From positions 3,971-22,292 of the forward strand of contig MU647691.1 in the NCBI GenBank assembly GCA_026770585.1: 18,322 nt of DNA. Direction: 5' to 3'. This document shows, piece by piece, positions 9,801 to 13,874 of this stretch. Both the position numbers and the translations under genes were made by a program. Position 1 is the stretch's first letter. Every line of letters starts with the position of its first letter. The notes under the pieces were generated by a model. The model had not been told where the DNA came from and ran no database searches. It was given only the letters and a program-made list of their open reading frames with translations. The DNA comes from Baffinella frigidus. Taxonomy: Eukaryota; Cryptophyceae; Cryptomonadales; Baffinellaceae.

Positions 9801-12800
9801 ATAAATGGGATATCCACTCTACCCAATTCCCATTTGTGGTGTGGTAATTTTTGTTGGCCAGAAACTAACAATTTTATTTGTTTCCGCAGGACGATCCGTA
9901 TCCGCTGGACTCTAATCTGTATATTACGGTAACCCCCCGTTCACACACCCAAATCTACCCCCACGTTACACCCCCAAATCTACCCCCAGTTCTACCCAAC
10001 AAAGTTCCACCCCGTGGGTCTACCCCGATGTTCGACCACCCGATCTGGCCCTATCCGGGGAAACCTATTTTTCTTTCACAATCTGGCAACGAAAATCACT
10101 ACACAATTGGGTCTCACACGAAATTTGCCCCGGAAATCCTTTAGACGGACGCGAATGCAGGGACTCTGAAGCTGGCTGGTAGAGAGAATGATAATTTATT
10201 GCCAAACAACCAGCGTCAGCGCCGCACATGCTACGCATTGTGCCACATACTGTACCCCGTGTCGGCCGCTCCTTCGAGCATTTTCCGGATGGATTCTAAC
10301 TCCACCTCCTACAGCTGGCTGGTACAAAGTAGGGTGACAATTCTGGGCGTGCAGGTCGATTCGATGACGGGCGAGGACCACGTCCTGCGCAAGAAGTCGC
10401 TCGCGGAGCTCTGGGCTGAAGTTGGCGGCGCCTGGTCCTCTCCCGAACCCCGAACCCGCGGGTACGGGTAGTTGGTAGGGCCCTACGCTGCTGCCGTCCG
10501 TAGGGCCCGTAGGGTGATACCTTCGTACCCGTACCCGAACGCGTACCCGGGACGAGATGGCTCTCTGGGCTGAAACTGGCGGCGTCTGATCCGTGAAACC
10601 CAAAAGAAACCCTAAACCCATATACTGCCAACCGCCGCCCTATCCTGGCCAACTGCCGCCCTATCCTGCCAACTACCGCCCTATCCTGCCAACTACTGCC
10701 CTATCCTGCCAACTGCCGCCCTATCCTGCCAACTACCGCCCTGTCCTGGCCTACTGCCGCCCTATCCTGGCGAACTGCTGCCGTATCCTGGGGAAGTGCT
10801 GCCCCATCAAAAGTCAAGCCGGAAACGTATGCAGGGCGTCGGCTATGATCATCCTGGGTGTGTTCTTCCTGGCCAAGTCTCTCCCGGCGGAGAATGGCAA
10901 GGAGGAAGAGGTTCAGGTTGCACACCCTCTCACACCCTCTCGCACACCCTCTGACACCCTCTCGCACACCCTCGCTGGGGGGCAACCTGAACCCCAACGC
11001 TCTCCACTAGAAGATCAAAAGGAGGATACAGATGAGCCCCAACCCCCAAACCCTACACCCTAAACCCTGAACCCTAAACCCTTCACCCCAACCCCTAAAC
11101 ACTAAACACTAAACACCAGCGGAAACCCGAAACCCGAAACGCAGGTGCTGCGCTTCGGTTCGCTTTCTGGAGATGCGCCGAATGCTACGGCCGAGAAAGA
11201 CACCATCAACGTTGTCACGGTAGGCGCGTGACGTGAAAGTGCCTAAGACTCCACTTACTGAGGTCCACTTTTCGCCACAAGTGGTCAGGGTCCTTGGGGG
11301 GGTGCACCCTGAACCCTGAACCCTAAAACCCAAACCCTAAACCCTAAACCCTAAACCCTAAACCCTAAACCCTAAACCCTAAACTCCAAACCCCAAACCC
11401 TAAAACATAATCCCTACAAACCCTGAACTTGAAACCCCAAACCCTGAACCCTAAATCCTGACCCCCACAAACTAAACCCCGAACCCTAAACTCTCAACCC
11501 AAAACCTAAACCCCTGAACCCTGAACCCTAAACCCTAAACCCTAAACCCTAAACCCTAAACACTCCCTGAAACCTTAACCCTAAACCTTAAACCCAAAAA
11601 ACTAAACACTAACCCCTAAAACCCAAACCCAAAACCCTAAACCCTGAACCCTAAACCCTAAACCCTAAACTCTAAACCCTGAACCTTAAACCCTAAATCC
11701 TAAACTTGAAACCCACAACTCTGAACCCGAAACCCGAAACCCTACACCTCATACCCCAAGCCCTAAACTCGAAACCCTAATCCTAAACACTAAACCCTAA
11801 ACCCTAGACCCCAAACCCAAATCCCAAACCCTAAACCCTAAACCCTAAACCCTAAACTCTAAACCCCAAAACCTAAAACCCTAATCCTAAACCCTAACCC
11901 CCAAACTTTAAACCCTAAATCCCACATCCTACACCCTAAACCACAAGCCCCAAGCCCCACGCCCCAAAACCTGTACCCTAACCCCGAAACTAGAAAGCCT
12001 TGACCCTAGACCCTTGCCCCCAGACCCTACATCCCAAACCCTAAATCCTACACCCTAAACCCTAAACCCTAAACCCAACCCCGTATCCCTGATCCCTAAA
12101 CCCTCAACCCTATACCCCAAACCCTAAACCCTAAACCCTAACCCCTAACCCCCAAATCCCAAACCCCTAACCCTTACCCCAAAACCTAAAGCATACACCT
12201 TAAACCCTACACCTTAAACCCTAAAAACCTAAACCCTGACCCATAAACCCTGACCCTCAACCCTCAACCCTAAACCTTAAACCCTTAACACCAAAGCCTC
12301 ATCCCTGAACCCTAAACCCTACACGCTAAACTCTAAACCCTAAACCCTAAACCCTGACTCCAAATCCCTAAATGTCCATCCAAAAGCAGCCAGGATTCTC
12401 TGAAACCCGAGGCCGTGCCGGTGAAAACAAACTGAGAAAGTTCAGTATTGGGACTCGGTCTTGTAACGTCCTGTGACCACACCATCCCAAACCCTGTGAA
12501 CCCCCCCCCCACCCTGTGACCAATACGGCGTTGGAATTCCCTGGCTTTGCCCTGAATGTCCACCCGAAAACATCAAGGATGCTCCAAAACCCGAGGCCGT
12601 GAAAACACATTGAGAAAGTTCACTATTGGGACACGGTCTTGTGACGGCCTGTGACCACATCACCCCAAACTCTGTGACCACACCCCCAACCCTGTGACCA
12701 ATACAGCGTTGGAATCCCCTGGCTCTCCCCTAAATGTCCATCCAACAACATCCAGGTTTCTCCGAAACCATCTCAGGTTTCTCCGAAACCTGAGGCCGTG

Positions 12801-12935
12801 CCGGAGGTTGTGGAGGGGGGGGGGGGGAACGATGCGCCTGGCAACGAGATTGCGTAGGAGGAGCGTCTTCGAGTTCCGACCGGTTTCTTTCGGGGCGACT
12901 TCAGCGACTCATCATCATCCGACGAGCTGAACTAG
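86..12935 (+). CDS. Gene A: multi-exon gene, unrecognised membrane/receptor-like protein (spliced model)
   Basis: This entry is the span of a spliced gene; exons are listed separately. I joined stretches that are bounded by AG and GT, are open, and keep reading phase across each intron. About 18 exons fit, ending in a TAG stop at 12933-12935. The first ~10 kb encode hydrophilic sequence. The exons at 10355 and 10835 join to give LAELWAEVGGAW followed by ASAMIILGVFFLAKSLP, a plausible single membrane segment. A short acidic and Ser/Asp-rich C-terminal tail follows. This resembles proteins with a large outer domain, one membrane helix and a short cytoplasmic tail, but I cannot name the family. 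Splice sites are almost all GT-AG, usually AG|G. The true 5' end probably lies left of the window. One link (8344 to 9146) lacks a visible donor. Several introns hold decayed copies of neighbouring exons, so some exons may be alternative. Confidence 0.6.
293..352 (+). repeat. 20-bp CCTGCCAACT satellite, short cluster
   Basis: Three copies of a unit like TATCCTGCCAACTGCCGCCC. The same unit recurs at about 6474-6525, 9095-9125 and 10618-10800. Confidence 0.7.
355..378 (+). repeat. Telomere-like CCCTAAA run abutting a splice acceptor
   Basis: Two to three CCCTAAA-type heptamers end directly in CCAG|G, the acceptor of the exon at 379. Confidence 0.7.
379..502 (+). CDS. Gene A exon, encodes EFFLPTAYFCLYDESKYG...
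   Basis: The intron before it ends in telomere-like CCCTAAACCAG|G and the donor is CTCAG|GTATTG. The 124 nt read in phase 0 as 41 codons starting EFFLPTAYFCLYDESKYG and ending DGDEGPPGS, leaving one base. The composition (aromatic, acidic, no low complexity) is protein-like and unlike the flanking repeats. A second in-frame acceptor CCGACAG lies at 391-397. The last bases plus donor are duplicated at about 643-661 inside the next intron. Confidence 0.7.
667..1425 (-). mobile_element. Inverted-repeat element family 1, copy C, interrupted by the hAT-like element
   Basis: In reverse orientation this matches the copy at 3430-3614 along its length (GGGGCCTATTTACATGT, TTGTACCAGGATAGGG-like core, GAAAGTTACT.CACAAA, TTTTAAATAGG..CTCTAGCATTCT). 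The match is broken only by 725-1305 plus one copy of the 8-bp target duplication. Ends are imperfect inverted repeats. It is non-coding, so MITE-like. Boundaries are approximate. Confidence 0.65.
725..1305. mobile_element. hAT-like non-autonomous element with GGGTCGACCC core
   Basis: It starts CACAGTGGGGCCGACCC and ends in its exact reverse complement, a 17-bp perfect terminal inverted repeat. It is flanked by direct TAACTTTC at 717-724 and 1306-1313. An 8-bp duplication and CA-beginning ends are known hAT features. The interior is built of short palindromic words (GGGTCGACCCA, GGGCCGACCCA, GGGTCGCCCCA) with no coding capacity for a transposase. The open frames across it are artefacts of these repeats. 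Confidence 0.8.
1480..1504. repeat. Small perfect hairpin
   Basis: GCTGAGGCC and GGCCTCAGC form a 9-bp stem with a 7-nt loop. No associated gene is visible, and I give it no function. Confidence 0.6.
1638..1735 (+). repeat. Dispersed repeat beginning TCCTTTAGGTCCTTTAGG
   Basis: It matches 15407-15512 over about 100 bp (TCCTTTAGG repeats, then CCAACATA.GCC, ACACGCC.TCCCGTAGAA, AGAGAAAGCATTT). A weaker copy is at 8-80. Confidence 0.65.
1981..2100 (+). repeat. CT-rich low-complexity tract
   Basis: CCCTCCCTCTCTCT runs with decaying C/T-rich sequence. The predicted Pro/Ser/Leu peptides here are not genes. The flanking 1740-1980 and 2100-2340 hold nothing I recognise. Confidence 0.8.
2423..2607 (+). 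CDS. Gene A exon, 61 codons
   Basis: The acceptor is CTCGATCAG|TG and the donor GTGTCG|GTAAAC. The exon enters with two bases that complete the single base left by the exon ending at 502 (GTG, Val), then runs 61 codons to phase 0. Visible pieces are SRQYMDLFSTPDEIPERL, ILYKAGTGAGESSALQGE and AMGQIGPELVS. It is the longest exon of gene A. The frame stays open both upstream and for some way past the donor, so the exact ends are inferred from phase matching. Confidence 0.6.
2811..3040 (+). repeat. Duplicate of gene A exon 5817 donor region and following intron
   Basis: Outside the insertion, GACTCGAAAGATC + GTAGCCC.C.CAGTTGACGCC and ACACAGCGGGCTTCGAATGG match 5853-5914 (ACTCGAAAGATCTGTAGCCC onwards). 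A reverse-orientation copy of the tail lies at about 4138-4171. Confidence 0.7.
2827..2984. mobile_element. 158-bp inverted-repeat insertion with 6-bp target duplication
   Basis: Nested inverted repeats: ATTTTGGTGTATCTTAA (2877-2893) pairs with 2939-2955, and TCAGGAATACGAT (2845-2857) pairs with 2954-2966, continuing outward imperfectly. Flanks are AGATCT (2821-2826) and AGATCC (2985-2990). The uninterrupted sequence CGAAAGATCTGTAGCCC occurs at 5859-5875. Confidence 0.75.
3430..3614 (+). mobile_element. Inverted-repeat element family 1, copy B
   Basis: Starts CGAGGATTCTGGAGGATCCT and ends in sequence whose complement is CGAGAATGCTAGAGGGGCCT. Both continue into TATTTA. Relatives are at 667-1425 (reverse) and 13188-13371. 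It holds the single GAAAGTTA (3546-3553) that is the empty site of the hAT-like insertion. No coding capacity. Confidence 0.65.
3684..3733 (+). CDS. Gene A exon, DFAGTISKFLRSESDD
   Basis: Three CCCTAAA heptamers end in CCAG|G at 3683. The exon enters in phase 0 as required by the exon ending at 2607 and reads DFAGTISKFLRSESDD plus two bases. The donor GACCG|GTCGGT at 3734 leaves phase 2, which the exon at 4354 needs. Weaker alternative donors exist at 3738 and 3759. Confidence 0.55.
3769..3784. repeat. 16-bp perfect palindrome CCCCGGATATCCGGGG
   Basis: Related copies at about 2645-2662 (CCCCGGATTTCCAGGGATAA) and 6290-6307 (CCCCCGGATATCCAGGGGG). All follow TTCC and two are followed by GATAA. 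Confidence 0.7.
3922..4003 (+). mobile_element. 82-bp hairpin (introner-like) element, copy 1
   Basis: The consensus element starts GCTGACGACGCGCATCACAC and ends with the inverted copy GTGTGATGCGCGTCGTCAGC; the terminal inverted repeat is 24 bp. The middle is a CACACCCTCTCG-type repeat, asymmetric, which gives orientation. This copy is nearly perfect and ends just upstream of a decayed exon copy (GAGTTACACGTGC). Confidence 0.8.
4354..4443 (+). CDS. Gene A exon, YTCFTLNEKGDVKAEDADG...
   Basis: Acceptor CTCCTGCAG|T; donor AAATG|GTGACG. One base completes the codon from 3733, followed by 29 codons starting YTCFTLNEKGDVKAEDADG and ending KPALHFK, with two bases left. The donor GT is the first two bases of a hairpin repeat copy. 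Two shorter copies of the exon start (TTACACGTGC...) lie upstream at about 4016 and 4104. It can join to 4706 (phase 2) or, alternatively, to an exon at 4521. Confidence 0.65.
4444..4521 (+). mobile_element. Hairpin element copy 2, coincident with an intron donor
   Basis: The left end reads GTGACGCGCATCAC instead of GCTGACGACGCGCATCAC, creating the GT donor of exon 4354-4443. The right end is GTCGTCAG|C, a usable acceptor. The element is flanked on the right by CGACATCCCTGCGGGGCC, which also flanks copies 4 and 9. Confidence 0.8.
4706..4749 (+). CDS. Gene A exon, TTMPDSEVFAIGLV
   Basis: Acceptor CTCAAGCAG|G follows a degenerate telomere-like run; donor GGTTG|GTACAC. Entered with one base it gives TTMPDSEVFAIGLV and one base over, matching both neighbours. 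The joined sequence VFAIGLVG|FVDSDIVARV is weakly reminiscent of the last strand-helix of a von Willebrand A-type fold, but that resemblance is too short to call. A second frame here (4724-4849) is also open. Confidence 0.5.
4941..5031 (+). repeat. About 91-bp dispersed repeat, copy 1
   Basis: CTCGTTTTCGCTCCAAA, GTTGTACCACGGACCCAA and CCCGACTGAGGCAGAGCTAG are shared in order with 8674-8764. Confidence 0.75.
5187..5231 (+). CDS. Gene A exon, FVDSDIVARVNAAP
   Basis: The intron ends CCCAAAAACCAG|G and the donor is CTCCTG|GTCGGA. Entered with two bases, the 45 nt read FVDSDIVARVNAAP with one base over. Phase fits 4749 upstream and 5817 downstream. The sequence is clearly unlike the CCCTAAA repeats on both sides. 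Confidence 0.6.
5235..5628 (+). repeat. Telomere-like repeats plus three decaying copies of a pyrimidine-tract/acceptor unit
   Basis: Degenerate CCCTAAA heptamers alternate with three related units at about 5272-5330, 5380-5446 and 5538-5625. Each has a CTT-rich tract, an AG, and then a GGACC..GAG..CCCTCAGCCTTT-like stretch. Only the third has both a good acceptor (GATACAG at 5589) and a good donor (GTGAGT at 5617). Confidence 0.6.
5716..5797 (-). mobile_element. Hairpin element copy 3 (reverse)
   Basis: Full-length, reverse orientation by its asymmetric centre. Direct copies of CAGATGCCCGTTTCAAGTTG lie on both sides (about 5694 and 5815), so it separates two copies of an exon start. Confidence 0.8.
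5817..5868 (+). CDS. Gene A exon, ARFKLLTDANLRHSKD
   Basis: Acceptor GTGGCAGCAG|A lies 19 nt after the end of a hairpin repeat (5716-5797); the donor is AGATCT|GTAGCC. Two bases complete a GAT codon, then ARFKLLTDANLRHSKD and two bases remain. A partial copy of its first 20 bases lies at about 5694, where it runs into the hairpin repeat instead. A copy of its donor region lies at 2811-3040, split by an insertion. Confidence 0.6.
5939..6008 (+). CDS. Possible alternative exon, NDRHQMLREAELTYSSFPIH
   Basis: Acceptor CCCAAGGCAG|A resembles the one at 5693; a possible donor is ACAGC|GTATTT. Entered in phase 1 it reads NDRHQMLREAELTYSSFPIH and leaves phase 2. This is the same phase pattern as the exon at 5817-5868, and the two peptides align weakly (R..(L)L..A.L..S). 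It cannot follow 5868 without a stop, so it would replace that exon rather than follow it. It may also be a decayed duplicate. Confidence 0.4.
6029..6118 (+). repeat. GA microsatellite
   Basis: About 90 bp of AG/GAGC repeats; related GA tracts at about 6345-6391 and 6771-6829. Arg/Glu open frames across them are artefacts. Confidence 0.85.
6304..6346 (+). CDS. Possible exon or exon relic, GKKLGAFEVVYNT
   Basis: An acceptor GGATATCCAG|G is followed by sequence reading GKKLGAFEVVYNT, which then runs into a GA microsatellite. No donor precedes the GA tract; the first GT after it is at CCAA|GTACTT (about 6389). Incoming phase 1 does not link with the main chain. I treat it as a relic or alternative exon interrupted by the microsatellite. 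Confidence 0.3.
6345..6391 (+). repeat. GA microsatellite
   Basis: AGAGAG tract interrupting the possible exon relic at 6304. Confidence 0.85.
6532..6613 (-). mobile_element. Hairpin element copy 4 (reverse)
   Basis: Full-length reverse copy; the flank GGCCCCGCAGGGATGTC is the complement of the right flank of copies 2 and 9. Confidence 0.8.
6652..6729 (+). repeat. 39-bp tandem duplication
   Basis: ATCTCGTCGCGTGGCAAC starts two adjacent 39-bp units at 6652 and 6691 that differ at a few bases. Confidence 0.75.
6771..6829 (+). repeat. GA microsatellite
   Basis: AGAGAG tract with GTGCGAG and ATAG interruptions. Confidence 0.85.
6962..7003 (+). CDS. Gene A exon, ISFRMTMDTMSDY
   Basis: Acceptor CTCTAACAG|G, donor GACTACAG|GTGACA. 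Only the phase-2 reading is open over the 42 nt. It gives ISFRMTMDTMSDY and leaves two bases. That is exactly the phase delivered by 5868 and required by 7245. Short, so support rests on the splice sites and phase. Confidence 0.45.
7164..7245 (+). mobile_element. Hairpin element copy 5, coincident with splice sites
   Basis: The left arm has diverged to ACAAGGTATACCATCACAC, giving a good donor AAG|GTATAC. The right arm is intact and gives the acceptor used by exon 7245-7273. Confidence 0.75.
7245..7273 (+). CDS. Gene A short exon, PQPSEPNPR
   Basis: The acceptor is the terminal GTCGTCAG|C of a hairpin repeat copy and the donor is CTCGAG|GTAATG. Its 29 nt read PQPSEPNPR between split codons (in phase 2, out phase 1), matching 7003 and 8077. 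A second possible upstream donor, ACAAG|GTATAC at 7170, would make the hairpin alone a 75-nt intron. Confidence 0.4.
7316..7397 (+). mobile_element. Hairpin element copy 6, left arm eroded
   Basis: The right arm and centre match the consensus; the left outer arm is lost. After GTCAG the frame GACATGGACATGATAGC is open for about 40 codons but does not fit the phase of gene A. Confidence 0.7.
7398..7865. other. Intron sequence without recognised feature
   Basis: Between hairpin copies 6 and 7. Several frames are open for 60-90 codons on each strand, but none has splice sites in phase with gene A and none is recognised. Confidence 0.5.
7866..7947 (+). mobile_element. Hairpin element copy 7
   Basis: Full-length; the last two or three bases have changed (GTCACC). 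Only 28 bp separate it from copy 8 in the same orientation. Confidence 0.8.
7976..8057 (+). mobile_element. Hairpin element copy 8
   Basis: Full-length, last base changed to T. Its end lies 19 nt upstream of the acceptor of exon 8077. Confidence 0.8.
8077..8150 (+). CDS. Gene A exon, LHLIRALHQDKTEAASGKRA...
   Basis: Acceptor TCTGTACCAG|G lies 20 nt after a hairpin repeat copy; the donor is GAGAA|GTAGCC. Entered with two bases, it gives 24 codons starting LHLIRALHQDKTEAASGKRA and ends in phase 0. One other frame is also open over most of the stretch, so the frame is inferred from neighbours. Confidence 0.5.
8344..8400 (+). CDS. Gene A exon, PGDELVPEDGGRPLAQFAF; donor unresolved
   Basis: A C-rich tract ends in CTTCCGCAG|C, and phase 0 reading gives PGDELVPEDGGRPLAQFAF. 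No GT donor occurs before the CCCCAAA heptamer array that follows. The array stays open in this frame as Pro/Gln/Asn/Lys repeats to a stop at 8578-8580. Either a non-canonical (for example GC) donor is used or the exon ends within the array. The right end given here is approximate. Confidence 0.4.
8402..8575 (+). repeat. CCCCAAA/CCCCAAG heptamer array
   Basis: About 24 tandem heptamers. Because 7 is not a multiple of 3, all frames give a Pro-rich 7-residue repeat (for example PQTPNPK), open on both strands. Whether it is translated depends on the missing donor of exon 8344. Confidence 0.85.
8674..8764 (+). repeat. About 91-bp dispersed repeat, copy 2
   Basis: Second copy of the repeat at 4941-5031, differing by scattered substitutions. 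No coding frame is conserved between the copies. Confidence 0.75.
8985..9066 (+). mobile_element. Hairpin element copy 9
   Basis: Perfect consensus length (82 bp) with the CGACATCCCTGCGGGGCC right flank; then 20-bp satellite units lead to the acceptor of exon 9146. Confidence 0.8.
9146..9216 (+). CDS. Gene A exon, TRKVYKAAMNSIPKKLFNMA...
   Basis: Acceptor GAAAACAG|G and donor TATTGG|GTAATT. After two bases it gives 23 codons starting TRKVYKAAMNSIPKKLFNMA, ending LYW in phase 0. Basic and amphipathic, very unlike its surroundings. The donor is the first of three tandem 36-bp repeats, each carrying GGGTAATTCC. Confidence 0.7.
9215..9400 (+). repeat. Tandem 36-bp units (x3) followed by 31-bp relatives
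   Basis: GGGTAATTCC..AACCCAAAC, CAGTCTATRCT repeat three times (9215-9322). Two 31-bp units of the type ATTGTCCACCTTACACTTAG follow, then decay. The array begins exactly at the donor of exon 9146-9216. Confidence 0.8.
9425..9889. other. Intron sequence, mostly unremarkable
   Basis: A C-run (about 9431-9442), a short open stretch before GAG|GTATGC at about 9468, G-strand heptamer traces at 9495-9515, and a tandem GGGATATC motif near 9780-9815. It ends in the pyrimidine-rich acceptor at 9889. Confidence 0.5.
9890..9928 (+). CDS. Gene A exon, DDPYPLDSNLYIT
   Basis: It has the best acceptor in the window: a T-rich tract ending TTTGTTTCCGCAG|G. The donor is ATTACG|GTAACC. The 39 nt are exactly 13 codons, DDPYPLDSNLYIT, phase 0 in and out, matching both neighbours. 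Confidence 0.65.
10355..10434 (+). CDS. Gene A exon, juxtamembrane VDSMTGEDHV...LAELWAEVGGA
   Basis: Acceptor GGGCGTGCAG|G; donor GCGCCTG|GTCCTC. Phase 0 gives 26 codons including VDSMTGEDHVLRKKSLAEL and WAEVGGA, with two bases left that form Trp with the next exon. The same frame is open upstream to about 10199. A decayed copy of the exon's 3' part (CTCTGGGCTGAAACTGGCGG) lies at about 10563-10582. Confidence 0.7.
10618..10800 (+). repeat. 20-bp satellite array CCGCCCTATCCTGCCAACTG
   Basis: About nine tandem, partly decayed units within the intron between the WAEVGGA exon and the membrane exon. Fragments of the same unit lie at 293, 6474 and 9095. Confidence 0.85.
10835..10916 (+). CDS. Gene A exon, transmembrane segment
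   Basis: Acceptor CGTATGCAG|G; donor GTTCAG|GTTGCA. One base completes TGG (Trp), then 27 codons read ASAMIILGVFFLAKSLPAEN and GKEEEVQ, ending phase 0. The hydrophobic run following EVGGAW is the only convincing membrane helix in gene A; the charged GKEEE after it suggests a short tail. The donor opens a diverged hairpin repeat (10913-10991). Confidence 0.7.
10913..10991 (+). mobile_element. Diverged hairpin element copy 10 at an exon donor
   Basis: The CACACCCTCTC core is kept, but the arms are a different inverted repeat, TTCAGGTTGC and GCAACCTGAA. The left arm contains the donor CAG|GTTGCA of exon 10835-10916. Confidence 0.6.
11145..11219 (+). CDS. Gene A exon, 25 codons, FGSLSGDAPNATAEK
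   Basis: Acceptor CGAAACGCAG|G, donor GTCACG|GTAGGC. 75 nt, 25 codons, phase 0 to 0. It reads VLRFGSLSGDAPNATAEK and DTINVVT. It follows the membrane exon and precedes a 1.6-kb intron made mainly of telomere-like repeats. Confidence 0.65.
11300..12365 (+). repeat. 1-kb degenerate telomere-like (CCCTAAA) array inside an intron
   Basis: C-strand heptamers throughout, with short perfect runs (for example about 11335-11385 and 11529-11565) among variants CCCTGAA, CCCCAAA and CCCGAAA. It is interstitial, since coding exons follow at 12858 and 16602. Confidence 0.9.
12371..12806 (+). repeat. About 180-bp tandem satellite, 2.4 units
   Basis: Units at 12371, 12555 and 12733 each start AATGTCCAYCC and share GAAACC.GAGGCCGTG, GAGAAAGTTCA.TATTGGGA, CTGTGACCAATAC.GCGTTGG. 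The minus-strand open frames here are shadows of the satellite. Confidence 0.8.
12858..12935 (+). CDS. Gene A terminal exon with stop, ...FSDSSSSDELN
   Basis: Acceptor ATTGCGTAG|G in phase 0, then 25 codons starting EERLRVPTGFFRGDF and ending SDSSSSDELN, with TAG at 12933-12935. The phase matches the exon ending at 11219. A Ser/Asp/Glu tail is typical of a cytoplasmic C-terminus. The acceptor has a poor pyrimidine tract, which lowers confidence. Confidence 0.5.
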   Translation, partial: EERLRVPTGFFRGDFSDSSSSDELN

Positions 12936-13028
12936 TTACACGACCCCTGACCTACAGGTGTAGGCGTGGGTGTGTTTCCTCAGTAAAGGACACTCGCATG
13001 TACAGGCCTCGTTCTTACATGTCAGAAC

Positions 13029-13156
13029 ACCGACCGACCCTTTCGTGCGTTTCCTTAACTTTGAGAAAACGCGGACCGACCGCTTTCGTGCGTTTCTTAA
13101 TTCAAGAAAACAGAGACCGACCAGTTTTGCTCGGGGTCTTCTTAATTTAAGAAAAG
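13029..13156 (+). repeat. Three degenerate 41-43-bp units ACCGACC...TTAAGAAAA
   Basis: Each unit has ACCGACC, a TTTCGTGCG-like stretch and TTCTTAA.T..AAGAAAA, which can form a small hairpin. An inverted relative (TCGGTCGGTGTCTGTTTTCT) is at 14294-14313. Confidence 0.6.
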
Positions 13157-13187
13157 ATTTTTTTTGCTCCCACGACATCAAACCACT

Positions 13188-13371
13188 CGAGAATGCTGGA
13201 GGACCCTAGTTACATCAAGGGTTGTAAAACATTGTACCAAGATAGGGTGTTCCAAACTCGTGACGAGGCTAAGTTTACCTAGAATGGCTTCAAAGAAACC
13301 AAAATTTCACGCAAATGCTTACTTGTAAAAGCATCTCACTTTCAAAAAGGATGCTACATGTAGAGGGGCCT
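13188..13371 (+). mobile_element. Inverted-repeat element family 1, copy A
   Basis: CGAGAATGCTGGAGGACCCT, GGGTTGTAAAACATTGTACC and AAGATAGGGTGTTCCAA align with copies B and C. The right end is GTAGAGGGGCC. It is the most divergent copy. Confidence 0.55.
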
Positions 13372-13372
13372 T

Positions 13373-13870
13373 TTGTGGCAAAGTTGGAGAGAATGTTCTA
13401 CGGCGAACACTTGCACACGGTTTGAGGGGATAGCCCGGAGGATTGCCCGGTTTTCTGGCACATTGAGAGGGATAGAGACATGCATTACTACCGACACGGC
13501 CGCGGTGTATGCACCCCCACCGAGGGTGTGTCTGAGTAGGGGCGCCGAGAAAGAGAGGTCATGTGCACTATGTATAGTGCACATGACCTCTCTTTCCCCT
13601 TGGAGAGTCTCGATTTTTTTGGACCTTGAGATGACCGTTTATACAGGTTATTTGGATCAGGCGGCTCAGAAAACCGGGTATGCGTATGAATACCAACACG
13701 GCCTTTGCATGTTGCACCCCTACGGAGGCTATGAGTCCCGCACTTCTCACACCGCACAAATTCATGTCTTCCCAAGGACAAAGTGGCAACACCTCTCCAG
13801 GCTGCACTTGCTCCCTGCTTCTGCCTGCGTGCTCTGCTGCTCTATCCCACCGCTCCTGAGCCGGGCCTAA
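13373..13870 (+). CDS. Open frame of 165 codons, unrecognised, probably not a gene
   Basis: It begins in the end of an inverted-repeat element and runs through a 22-bp perfect hairpin (13549-13596), so part of it reads both arms of a palindrome. No domain is recognised. The Cys/His/Tyr-rich part after 13630 might be an exon of something. Splice borders are not evident. Confidence 0.15.
   Translation: MWQSWRECSTANTCTRFEGIARRIARFSGTLRGIETCITTDTAAVYAPPPRVCLSRGAEKERSCALCIVHMTSLSPWRVSIFLDLEMTVYTGYLDQAAQKTGYAYEYQHGLCMLHPYGGYESRTSHTAQIHVFPRTKWQHLSRLHLLPASACVLCCSIPPLLSRA
13549..13596. repeat. 22-bp perfect hairpin with 4-nt loop
   Basis: GAAAGAGAGGTCATGTGCAC plus TA pairs exactly with 13575-13596; the loop is TGTA. 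Confidence 0.85.
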
Positions 13871-13874
13871 CGGC

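Noticed and set aside
11300-12365. Chromosome end (true telomere)
   Set aside because: The heptamers are heavily degenerate and exons lie on both sides.
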